Origin: Actinomycetes bacterium
GTDB taxonomy: Bacteria > Actinomycetota > Actinomycetes > Actinomycetales > Cellulomonadaceae
Assembly (NCBI GenBank): GCA_023428465.1
Contig: JAEYXM010000166.1
Coordinates: 1 to 6,452 of the forward strand
Direction of reading: 5' to 3'
DNA length: 6,452 bases
The notes under the pieces: model-generated
What the model was told of the DNA's origin: nothing
The model's database searches: none
Seen by the model: only the letters and a program-made list of their open reading frames with translations
Translations under genes and position numbers: made by a program
Shown: positions 1 through 5,247 of the stretch, piece by piece
Layout of the letters: every line of letters begins with the position of its first letter
How positions within the stretch are numbered: position 1 is the first letter of the stretch

Positions 1-46
1 GGCCGGCCGGTGTGACGTCCGGCCCGCGCGTACCCGGACGACGGGT

Positions 47-75
47 TTGGGCGGTCGCCCCGCCTGCCGTAGCAT
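47..75 (+). promoter_or_regulatory. Candidate housekeeping promoter for the yceD-rpmF-rnc-mutM run
   Basis: A TTGGGC hexamer (47-52) is followed after exactly 17 bp by TAGCAT (70-75). These fit the -35 and the TAnnnT -10 of an actinobacterial primary sigma factor. Transcription would begin near position 82. It is the only such pair I see upstream of the run, so it may drive all four genes. The start point also bears on the yceD start codon: the ATG at 88 would have only a ~6-nt leader, whereas the GTG at 136 would have a normal leader with a Shine-Dalgarno-like AGGA. This is inferred from sequence only. Confidence 0.5.
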
Positions 76-135
76 GGTCTGCTGGTCATGCCGCTCATGG
101 CGTGGACCGAGACCCCTCGACCCAGGACTGACGCT

Positions 136-708
136 GTGGTGCGCCCCATCGCTGTAGATCCCCGTTCGCCGTACGTGCTCGATGCACACGAGCTCGGCCG
201 ACGCCCGGGGACCATGCGAACGGTGCGCCGCACGGCCCCTGCGCCGGAGGACCTCGGTACCGTCGTGATCGGCGTCCCCGCCGGGAGTGACCTCGAGCTG
301 GATCTGCGGCTCGAGGCGGTCATGGAGGGGATCCTGGTCTCCGGCTCCGTCACGGGCCGGGCCGTCGGGGAGTGCGTGCGCTGCCTGGAAGAGGTCGTCG
401 AGGACATCGACGTGCCGATCCAGGAGCTGTACTACTACCCGGAGCGTGCCCGCGCCGCCGAGGCGGAGGGGGACGACGAGGAGGACCTGCGCGAGTTGGA
501 GGGCGACCTGGTCGACCTCGAGCCCGCGATCCGGGACACGGTGGTGCCTGCGCTGCCGTTCCGCCCGGTCTGTTCCGACAACTGCCCTGGTCTGTGCCCC
601 GAGTGCGGGGCGCGCCTGGCGGAGGCCGGGCCGGAGCACATGCATGAGACCCTCGATCGCCGGTGGGCTGACCTCGGCCGGGCGTTCGACGACAGGAAAG
701 AGAGCTGA
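136..708 (+). CDS. yceD: YceD/DUF177 family metal-binding protein
   Basis: This is a DUF177 (YceD) protein of 190 residues from the GTG chosen here. The family is almost always encoded directly before rpmF and is linked genetically to rRNA metabolism and ribosome assembly; its biochemical role is not firmly settled. Family marks are an N-terminal DPRSPYVLDAHELGRRPG stretch, a CVRC pair (Cys80, Cys83), a highly acidic central segment (about residues 97-118), and a C-terminal CSDNCPGLCPEC cluster (Cys146, 150, 154, 157) that looks like a metal site. I prefer GTG 136 because AGGA at 124-127 lies 8 nt upstream and because similarity begins just after it. ATG 88 (206 residues) is in frame but has no Shine-Dalgarno sequence and adds a Pro/Arg-rich tail that looks uncoded; it would suit only a near-leaderless transcript. 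The rpmF start follows 2 nt after the stop, so the two are probably translationally coupled. Family assignment is secure; the start is moderate. Confidence 0.88.
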   Translation: MVRPIAVDPRSPYVLDAHELGRRPGTMRTVRRTAPAPEDLGTVVIGVPAGSDLELDLRLEAVMEGILVSGSVTGRAVGECVRCLEEVVEDIDVPIQELYYYPERARAAEAEGDDEEDLRELEGDLVDLEPAIRDTVVPALPFRPVCSDNCPGLCPECGARLAEAGPEHMHETLDRRWADLGRAFDDRKES

Positions 709-710
709 CC

Positions 711-908
711 GTGGCTGTTCCCAAGCGCAAGATGTCGCGCAGCAACACCCGGGCCCGTCGGTCCCAGTGGAAGGCCACTGCGGCCGCCCTGGACACGTGC
801 CCGCGCTGCAAGGCACCCAAGCTGTCGCACGCCGCGTGCCCCGCGTGCGGCGCCTACAACGGGCGCCAGTACCGCGAGGCGCTCCGCACGGAGCACGAGG
901 TCCACTGA
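711..908 (+). CDS. rpmF: 50S ribosomal protein L32 (zinc-ribbon form)
   Basis: L32 is a small protein of the large ribosomal subunit. The 65-residue product has the family start MAVPKRKMSRSNTRARRSQWK (given here up to residue 21 in two parts: MAVPKRKMSRS and NTRARRSQWK), which is basic and contacts 23S rRNA. A four-cysteine zinc ribbon follows: Cys30, Cys33, Cys43 and Cys46 (CPRC...CPAC). This makes it the zinc-binding C+ type, not the cysteine-free form that many actinobacteria induce under zinc starvation. The GTG start is fixed by the conserved N-terminus. A purine-rich GAAAGAGAG stretch lies just upstream, and the yceD stop is 2 nt before. The yceD-rpmF pair is among the most conserved bacterial gene pairs. 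Confidence 0.97.
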   Translation: MAVPKRKMSRSNTRARRSQWKATAAALDTCPRCKAPKLSHAACPACGAYNGRQYREALRTEHEVH

Positions 909-927
909 CGTCGGTCGAGCCGGTCCG

Positions 928-1644
928 TTGACGCAGGCTTCAGCCGAGCAGCTGATCACCAAGCTCGGGGTCCAGGTGGACCCCGAGCTCTTGGTGCTTG
1001 CCCTGACGCATCGGTCGTTCGCGCACGAGGCCGGCGGGATCCCGACCAACGAGCGCCTCGAGTTCCTCGGCGACACGGTGCTGGGTCTGGTCGTGACCGA
1101 AGCGCTCTACCGCCGACACCCGGACCTGTCCGAGGGTGAGCTGGCGAAGATGCGCGCCGCGACCGTCTCGCAGCGCTCCCTGGCGGCGATCGCCCGTCGG
1201 CTCGACCTCGGCGCGTACCTGCTCCTCGGCAAGGGGGAGCTCGCCACGGGCGGCCGCGACAAGGACTCGATCCTCGCGGACACGCTCGAGGCGCTGTTCG
1301 GCGTCGTCTACCTCTCGCACGGCCTCGAGCCGGCCCGCGTGCTGGTCGAGCGACTCGTGGACCCGACGCTCGCGGTCGCTGCCGACCTGGGCGCGGGCCT
1401 CGACTGGAAGACGTCCGTGCAGGAGCTCGCCTCGCGGCTCGGCAAGGGCGCGCCCGAGTACGTGTGCGAGAGCGACGGCCCGGACCACGCGCGCACCTTC
1501 ACCGCCCGGATCCTCCTCGACGGCGAGGTCTGGGGGATGGGCACGGGGTCGGCGAAGAAGGTCGCCGAGCAGGAGGCCGCGTCGGCGGCGTACGCCGCGC
1601 TGTCGGCCGTGGCCGAGGAGACCGCCTCCGTCGTCGAGGCGTAG
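928..1644 (+). CDS. rnc: Ribonuclease III
   Basis: RNase III cleaves double-stranded RNA in the cytoplasm, processing 16S/23S rRNA precursors and structured mRNAs. The 238-residue length is normal. The N-terminal nuclease domain (about residues 8-150) carries the signature NERLEFLGD (41-49) with acidic residues Glu42, Glu45 and Asp49. It also has DSILADTLEAL with Asp118 and Glu121, matching in spacing the E. coli catalytic Asp114/Glu117. A double-stranded RNA-binding domain occupies about residues 159-228 (DWKTSVQEL to KKVAEQEAASAAY). The start is a TTG at 928, 19 nt after rpmF. No upstream in-frame ATG/GTG is available in that gap, and the next GTG (976) lies inside the conserved N-terminus (KLGVQVDPELL). 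The Shine-Dalgarno match is weak (GAG, 8 nt upstream), so expression probably leans on readthrough from rpmF. The gene overlaps mutM by one base. Confidence 0.95.
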   Translation: MTQASAEQLITKLGVQVDPELLVLALTHRSFAHEAGGIPTNERLEFLGDTVLGLVVTEALYRRHPDLSEGELAKMRAATVSQRSLAAIARRLDLGAYLLLGKGELATGGRDKDSILADTLEALFGVVYLSHGLEPARVLVERLVDPTLAVAADLGAGLDWKTSVQELASRLGKGAPEYVCESDGPDHARTFTARILLDGEVWGMGTGSAKKVAEQEAASAAYAALSAVAEETASVVEA

Positions 1645-2561
1645 TGCCCGAGCTCCCCGAGGTCGAGACCGTCCGCACCGGCCTGGCCGCGCACGTCCTC
1701 GGCCGGATGGTGACGGGCGTCGAGGTGCTGCGCGAGTCGGCGGTGCGTCGACATGCGGGCGGCGCCGCGGAGTTCGCCGCCCTGCTGACCGGTCGCACGC
1801 TCGCGGCGGCCGTGCGCCGCGGCAAGTTCTGCTGGCTGCTCCTGGACACCCCGGGCGCCGGGGCCGAGGAGGCCCTCCTGGTGCACCTGGGCATGAGCGG
1901 CCAGATGCTCGTCGGGACGCCCGACGCCGACCGGCACCGCCACCTGCGCGTCCGCCTGAGCCTGTCCGGCCCCGAGGGCGAGCGCGTCCTGGACTTCGTC
2001 GACCAGCGGACCTTCGGCCACCTGTCGGTGTGCGCGCTCGAGCCGACGCCCGACGGCGCCCCCGGTGGCCGGGGGAGCGAGCTGGCTGCCGTCCCGGACC
2101 CGGTGGGCCACATCGCACGCGACCTGCTGGACCCCCATCTCGACCGCACGGCGCTCGTCGCGGCGGTGCGGCGTCGTCGGACGGGCATCAAGCGCGCCCT
2201 GCTGGACCAGTCCCTCGTGTCGGGGGTGGGCAACATCTACGCCGACGAGGCGCTGTGGCGCGCACGGGTCCACTACGCGACGTCGACCCTGCGCATGCGC
2301 AAGGTCCCGGAGGTGCTCGACGCCGCCGAACGGGTGATGCGCGACGCCATCCGCGCGGGCGGCACGAGCTTCGACGCGCTCTACGTCGACGTGAACGGGG
2401 CGTCGGGGTACTTCGACAGGTCCCTCGAGGCGTACGGCCAGGCAGGGCACCCGTGCTCACGGTGCGGCGCGATCCTGGTCCGGGAGCCGTTCATGAACCG
2501 GTCGTCCTACCGTTGCCCACAGTGTCAACCCGTCCCACGGGCGGGGCGCCTGTCGTCCTGA
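1644..2561 (+). CDS. mutM: Formamidopyrimidine-DNA glycosylase (Fpg/MutM)
   Basis: This bifunctional base-excision-repair enzyme removes 8-oxoguanine and formamidopyrimidines and nicks the abasic site by beta,delta-elimination. The 305-residue product starts with PELPEVETVR after Met; removal of Met exposes the catalytic Pro, followed by Glu. Lys61 (counting Met; RGKF) is the conserved active-site lysine. The helix-two-turn-helix region contains LVSGVGNIYADEALW with Asn197. The C-terminal zinc finger has Cys271, Cys274, Cys291 and Cys294, with Arg286 in MNRSSYRCPQC on its hairpin. All key residues are present, so it should be active. It is slightly longer than E. coli Fpg (269), partly from a Gly/Pro-rich linker near residue 140 and a GAGAEE insert near 73. 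The GTG start shares its G with the rnc TAG stop (TAGTG), implying translational coupling. GAGG (1636-1639) lies close upstream. Confidence 0.96.
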   Translation: MPELPEVETVRTGLAAHVLGRMVTGVEVLRESAVRRHAGGAAEFAALLTGRTLAAAVRRGKFCWLLLDTPGAGAEEALLVHLGMSGQMLVGTPDADRHRHLRVRLSLSGPEGERVLDFVDQRTFGHLSVCALEPTPDGAPGGRGSELAAVPDPVGHIARDLLDPHLDRTALVAAVRRRRTGIKRALLDQSLVSGVGNIYADEALWRARVHYATSTLRMRKVPEVLDAAERVMRDAIRAGGTSFDALYVDVNGASGYFDRSLEAYGQAGHPCSRCGAILVREPFMNRSSYRCPQCQPVPRAGRLSS

Positions 2562-2563
2562 GG

Positions 2564-2580
2564 CCTAGGCGTTGCCTAGG
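2564..2580. promoter_or_regulatory. Inverted repeat CCTAGGC-GTT-GCCTAGG, candidate operator
   Basis: Perfect 7-bp arms (2564-2570 and 2574-2580) flank a 3-bp centre. Because CCTAGG is self-complementary, the same bases also form a direct repeat of GCCTAGG (2563-2569 and 2574-2580) with an 11-bp period, about one helical turn. The element begins 3 nt after the mutM stop. Its right arm runs into TAGGAT (2577-2582), the probable -10 of the response-regulator gene, so a bound protein would block or modulate that promoter; autoregulation is one option. As RNA it could fold into a 7-bp stem with a 3-nt loop, so attenuation of readthrough from mutM is an alternative. No U-tract follows, so a standard terminator is unlikely. 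Confidence 0.5.
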
Positions 2581-2592
2581 ATGCGAGGCGTG
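2577..2592 (+). promoter_or_regulatory. Candidate -10 box and leaderless start of the response-regulator gene
   Basis: TAGGAT (2577-2582) fits an actinobacterial TAnnnT -10 box. The GTG at 2590 falls 7 nt after it, where transcription should start, which is the usual geometry for a leaderless mRNA. No good -35 is visible 16-18 bp upstream (the region reads GTCGTCC-like), so an activator or an extended -10 context may be needed. The nearly identical TAGGAT-to-ATG arrangement before the tetR gene in this window supports the reading. Confidence 0.45.
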
Positions 2593-3264
2593 ACAGCCAA
2601 CGTCCCGCAGACCGGGTCCGAGCGCGATATCGCGGTGATGATCGTCGACGACCACGAGGTGGTCCGACGCGGCATCGCAGAGGTGATCGACCGTTCCGAG
2701 GGCATGAGCGTCGTCGCGGAGGCCGGTTCGGTCGCCGAGGGCGTGCGCCGTGCGACCCTCGTGCGGCCCCAGGTCGTCCTCGTCGACCTCCAGCTCCCGG
2801 ATGGGACGGGCATCGACCTGATGCACGCCTTGCGCGAGCAGCTGGCCGAGGCGCGGCTCGTCGTCCTGACGTCCTTCGACGACGACGACGCGCTCGCGGC
2901 CGCGCTCGACGCCGGTGCGGCGGCCTACCTGCTGAAGAGCGTGCGGGGCGCCGAGATCGCGGACGTGATCCGGTCCGTCGCGGCCGGTCGCACGCTCCTG
3001 GACGAGCGGACCGTGACGCGGCGCCGCGCGGACCACGATGACCCGACGGCCGACCTGACGCCGAGCGAGCGCAAGGTGCTGGACCTCATCGGCGAGGGCA
3101 TGTCGAACCGGGAGATCGCGGAGCGCCTGGGCGTCGCGGAGAAGACGGTGAAGAACCACATCACGTCGCTCCTGAGCAAGATGGGCCTGCAGCGCCGCAC
3201 GCAGGTGGCGGCGTGGGTGGCGGGCCGCAAGCACAGCGCCTGGCGCAGCGAGCCCACGGACTGA
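2590..3264 (+). CDS. NarL/FixJ-family response regulator, DevR/DosR-like
   Basis: This is a two-component transcription factor of 224 residues from GTG 2590. The receiver domain (about 14-133) has acidic pocket Asp20/Asp21 (IVDDHEVVRRG), phosphoacceptor Asp66 (VLVDLQLPDGTG), switch Thr94 and Lys116 (YLLKS). The LuxR-type helix-turn-helix (about 155-212) has LTPSERKVLDLIGEGMSNREIA and recognition helix VAEKTVKNHITSLLSKMG. From memory, DDHEVVRRG, AEAGSVAE, GRTLLD, AEKTVKN and QRRTQ closely resemble mycobacterial DevR/DosR, the hypoxia/NO dormancy regulator. I infer relationship but not function, and I see no DosR-box-like site here. No histidine kinase adjoins it. GTG 2590 is chosen from the leaderless geometry. 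TTG 2572, with GAGG 8 nt upstream, and ATG 2581 are in-frame alternatives, none of which alters a domain. It interrupts the usual mutM-smc order of actinobacteria. Confidence 0.9.
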   Translation: MTANVPQTGSERDIAVMIVDDHEVVRRGIAEVIDRSEGMSVVAEAGSVAEGVRRATLVRPQVVLVDLQLPDGTGIDLMHALREQLAEARLVVLTSFDDDDALAAALDAGAAAYLLKSVRGAEIADVIRSVAAGRTLLDERTVTRRRADHDDPTADLTPSERKVLDLIGEGMSNREIAERLGVAEKTVKNHITSLLSKMGLQRRTQVAAWVAGRKHSAWRSEPTD

Positions 3265-3265
3265 G

Positions 3266-3293
3266 GGCCGCCAGGCTCGCGCAGCGGGCGGCC
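3266..3293. terminator. GC-rich hairpin between convergent genes
   Basis: GGCCGCC (3266-3272) and GGCGGCC (3287-3293) form a perfect 7-bp stem around a 14-nt loop. The hairpin fills the 30-bp gap between the response-regulator stop (3262-3264) and the GH13 stop (3295-3297 on the other strand). Its position fits a bidirectional terminator for convergent genes. There is no U-tract on either side, so it would be the U-less type proposed for actinobacteria. A 7-bp GC stem can arise by chance in such GC-rich DNA. Confidence 0.4.
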
Positions 3294-3294
3294 G

Positions 3295-4566
3295 TCAAGC
3301 CGTCCACTCCCACAACGGCGCCCCGGCGTCGTCGGTGATCCTCACGCGCGGCGCTCCGGTGACGTCGAGCTCGACGACGACCGCGTCGCTCCCGTCGGCG
3401 GCCCGGCTGCGGTAGACGTACCGGGTGTTCGTGAGGGCGTGCGTCCCGGTGCGCGCGGACACGAGCCACGGGTGCCGTCGTCGGAGCCCGATGAGCTCGC
3501 GGTGCGCGCGGTGCAGGTCGCCCCCTGCGCCTGGCGCCTCGGCGGGCGCGGCGGGCAGCTCGGGGCGGACGGCGTCGTCGCCGCCGAGGCGGTCCTCCTT
3601 GACGCCCGTGGCGCCGAGCTCGTCGCCCGCGTAGACCGACGGCACCCCGCCGACGGTCATGAGCACGGCGAGGGCGAGCACCGCGCCGTCGGTCCCGACG
3701 CGGCTGGCGATCCGGGTCACGTCGTGGTTGCCGACGAACGTCTGGGGGAGAAGGTGCTCGAGGAAGCCGTTGTGGCGCCCGAGCGTCCAGTCGAGCTCGA
3801 AGAAGTTGCGGTCCACCAGGCTCGACCAGATGGCCTTCCACAGCTCGTACTGCGTGACGGAGTCCGGCCCGCCGTCCGCGGTGAGCGCGGTGGGGTCCCC
3901 GTGGATCGCCTCGGCGACGAACCATGCCTCGGGGTGGCGCTCGCGGACGCGCGGCAGCACCGTCCGCCAGAAGGCCGGGTCGACGGCGTAGGCGGCATCG
4001 AGGCGCCAGGCGTCGACTCCGCGGTCGAGCCACGTGGTCATGACGTCGACGACGTGGTCAGCCACCTCCGGGTTCGCGTGGTTCAGTGTGACGAGGGACG
4101 CATGCCCTTCGAACGGCCGTGCCTGCGGCCGGCCCGCCGCGTCGCGGTCGACCGCGAACCATGCGCCGGCCGCGCTGTCGAGCCCCTCCGCGCGCGCCGC
4201 GACGAACCGGGGGTGCTCCTCGCCGACGTGGTTGAACACGCCGTCGAGGGCCACGTGGACGCCGCGCGCGTGGGCCGCGTCGAGGAGGTCGGCCAGGTCC
4301 GCCTCGGTGCCGAGCCGGGGGTCGACGCGCAGGTGGTCCGTCGTGTCGTAGCCGTGGGAGGTGGACGCGAAGACCGGACCGAGCAGGAGGCCGTTGCAGC
4401 CGAGGTCCACGACGTGGTCGAGCCAGGGGAGGAGCCGGCGCAGGCGCGGCGGGTCGGGCTGCACCCAGGACGCCACGCCCGCGTGGGCGTCGGGACGGAC
4501 GGGCGCGCCCGTCGCCCCGAGCGGGTAGGCGTGCCACCAGATGCAGGTCTCGGCCCACTGCGCCAC
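3295..4566 (-). CDS. Glycoside hydrolase family 13 (alpha-amylase family) enzyme
   Basis: This is a 423-residue GH13 (beta/alpha)8-barrel enzyme acting on alpha-linked glucosides; the exact substrate cannot be read from sequence. The conserved regions are intact: DGVFNH (108-113), GVDAWRLD with Arg188 and nucleophile Asp190, FVAEAI with acid/base Glu219, and FVGNHD (277-282) with Asp282. LLLGPVFASTSHGYDTTDH (61-78) is the usual early-barrel segment. There is no signal peptide or membrane segment, so it should act in the cytoplasm, for instance on imported maltodextrins or storage glucan. It is short for the family, with a single compact C-terminal region (about 350-423) and no carbohydrate-binding module. 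The start is GTG, with a strong AGGAG (4577-4573) 6 nt upstream. It is divergent from a TetR-family gene across paired palindromes, suggesting repression by that protein. Antisense frames through it are long but show no family features. Confidence 0.93.
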   Translation of the reverse strand: MAQWAETCIWWHAYPLGATGAPVRPDAHAGVASWVQPDPPRLRRLLPWLDHVVDLGCNGLLLGPVFASTSHGYDTTDHLRVDPRLGTEADLADLLDAAHARGVHVALDGVFNHVGEEHPRFVAARAEGLDSAAGAWFAVDRDAAGRPQARPFEGHASLVTLNHANPEVADHVVDVMTTWLDRGVDAWRLDAAYAVDPAFWRTVLPRVRERHPEAWFVAEAIHGDPTALTADGGPDSVTQYELWKAIWSSLVDRNFFELDWTLGRHNGFLEHLLPQTFVGNHDVTRIASRVGTDGAVLALAVLMTVGGVPSVYAGDELGATGVKEDRLGGDDAVRPELPAAPAEAPGAGGDLHRAHRELIGLRRRHPWLVSARTGTHALTNTRYVYRSRAADGSDAVVVELDVTGAPRVRITDDAGAPLWEWTA

Positions 4567-4576
4567 GGTCGACTCC

Positions 4577-4595
4577 TAGTGAGAGAGGGTCACTA
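4577..4595. promoter_or_regulatory. Palindromic operator 1 (TAGTGA-N7-TCACTA)
   Basis: Perfect 6-bp inverted arms, TAGTGA (4577-4582) and TCACTA (4590-4595), flank GAGAGGG. The 19-bp length and dyad symmetry suit a TetR-family dimer. The site touches the GH13 Shine-Dalgarno (its first T is part of CTCCT at 4573-4577) and lies just downstream of the predicted GH13 transcription start, so binding would block GH13 transcription. The unit recurs 23 bp further on. The likely ligand is the TetR-family product encoded at 4636; this is inference. Confidence 0.75.
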
Positions 4596-4599
4596 ACGG

Positions 4600-4618
4600 T
4601 AGTGAGAGTAGGTCACTA
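4600..4618. promoter_or_regulatory. Palindromic operator 2 (TAGTGA-N7-TCACTA)
   Basis: This is a second copy of the palindrome, with TAGTGA (4600-4605), spacer GAGTAGG and TCACTA (4613-4618). The full 23-bp units 4577-4599 and 4600-4622 match at 20 of 23 positions; the mismatches fall in the spacer (two) and just outside the right arm (one), so both arms are fully conserved. This copy covers the predicted GH13 -10 box and lies immediately upstream of the tetR -10 box. Occupancy could therefore shut off both directions, giving repression of GH13 with autoregulation of tetR. Confidence 0.75.
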
Positions 4619-4634
4619 GCGGTTAGGATCGCAA
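4605..4634 (-). promoter_or_regulatory. Candidate promoter for the GH13 gene
   Basis: On the minus strand, TTGCGA (4634-4629) and TACTCT (4610-4605) are separated by 18 bp, a fair match to -35 and TAnnnT -10 elements. Transcription would start near 4598, giving a leader of about 30 nt that carries the AGGAG before the GTG at 4566. The -10 lies inside palindrome 2 and palindrome 1 is just downstream, which is the arrangement expected for repression. Hexamer matches are imperfect. Confidence 0.4.
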
Positions 4635-4638
4635 CATG
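4624..4638 (+). promoter_or_regulatory. Candidate -10 box and leaderless start of the tetR gene
   Basis: TAGGAT (4624-4629) is followed 7 nt later by the ATG at 4636. There is no Shine-Dalgarno sequence between them, so a leaderless transcript is likely. The position of a -35 (around 4600-4606) falls in palindrome 2 and reads TAGTGA/AGTGAG, a poor match. A repressor bound there would compete directly with RNA polymerase. Confidence 0.5.
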
Positions 4639-5247
4639 ACCCGGACGGACCGCACTCCGCGGCGCAGGCTCGACCCGGTGGAGCGCCGCGCCGACATCCT
4701 GGACGCGGCGACCCTCGCCTTCCGCGCGGCGCCGTACCCGGACGTCGCGGTCGCCGACGTCGCGGCCGCGGCCGACAGCTCCGAGGCTCTCGTGCACAAG
4801 TACTTCGGGGGCAAGGCGGACCTCTACGCCGAAGTCCTCCGCATGGGCATCGACGGCTTCGTCGCCCGTCAGGCGAGTGCGCTCGCCGCGCTGCCCGACG
4901 GCGTCCCGATCCGGGACCGCGTGCGCGCGATCACGCTCGCCCACCTGGACGAGATCGCGACGGCCCCAGCGGGCTGGGCGTCCGCGGCGCGCCGCCCTGC
5001 GGGGGAGCCGGAGACGGCCGAGGCGGTCCGCGCCGCCGCTCGCGAGGCGGACGTCGCGCGGCTGCGCGCGATCCTGCGCCCGAGTACGACGATCCGCCAC
5101 GACTACGCGCTGACGGCGTGGTTCGGTTTCCTCGACGAGGCCGGCCGCCGGTGGGCCGACCAGGGTTGCCGCGCGGACGACAGGTGGTCGATCGTGGACG
5201 CCGCGCTCGGTGCCCTCGAGGGTGCCCTGGGCGACTGGGCCGCCTGA
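4636..5247 (+). CDS. TetR/AcrR-family transcriptional regulator
   Basis: This 203-residue one-component regulator is probably a dimeric repressor released by a small ligand. The N-terminal DNA-binding domain (about 14-62) has RRADILDAATLAFR for helix 1. Its helix-turn-helix, DVAVADVAAAADSSEALVHKYF (36-57, quoted here in two parts as DVAVADVAAAA and DSSEALVHKYF), is followed by GGKADLYAEVL with the family's conserved Lys60. The rest (about 70-203) is alpha-helical and Ala-rich, as in TetR ligand domains, but too divergent for me to name a ligand. It is transcribed away from the GH13 gene, and two palindromes sit between them. The usual rule for divergent TetR genes makes GH13 and itself the likely targets. 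TetR control of a glucan enzyme is less common than LacI-type control. The ATG is fixed by the leaderless -10 spacing. The stop overlaps the region of the downstream ECF promoter. Confidence 0.92.
   Translation: MTRTDRTPRRRLDPVERRADILDAATLAFRAAPYPDVAVADVAAAADSSEALVHKYFGGKADLYAEVLRMGIDGFVARQASALAALPDGVPIRDRVRAITLAHLDEIATAPAGWASAARRPAGEPETAEAVRAAAREADVARLRAILRPSTTIRHDYALTAWFGFLDEAGRRWADQGCRADDRWSIVDAALGALEGALGDWAA

Noticed and set aside
1..15. A possible end of an upstream + strand gene (four codons then TGA)
   Set aside because: Four residues cannot identify a gene. Upstream neighbours such as coaD are common here, but this cannot be seen.
1849..1863. Palindrome CCCCGGGCGCCGGGG
   Set aside because: Inside the mutM reading frame at a Gly/Ala-rich insert; expected from composition.
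2059..2075. Strong hairpin CCCCCGG-TGG-CCGGGGG
   Set aside because: It lies inside mutM and encodes a Gly/Pro-rich linker between domains; GC-rich codons explain it without a regulatory role.
940..2118. A 392-codon minus-strand open frame opposite rnc/mutM
   Set aside because: Antisense to two clear genes, Arg/Gly-rich, no recognisable domain and no supporting ribosome site.
1136..2593. A 485-codon open frame on the + strand across rnc and mutM
   Set aside because: Out of frame with both genes, made almost wholly of Arg/Ala/Pro/Ser/Gly, with no family motif. It is the usual frame shadow in very GC-rich DNA.
3439..4596. A 385-codon + strand open frame opposite the GH13 gene
   Set aside because: It mirrors the GH13 codons, lacks domain features, and would run through the palindromic operator region.
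4577..4622. CRISPR-like or microsatellite repeat
   Set aside because: Only two adjacent 23-bp units with internal dyad symmetry and no spacers; paired operators fit better.
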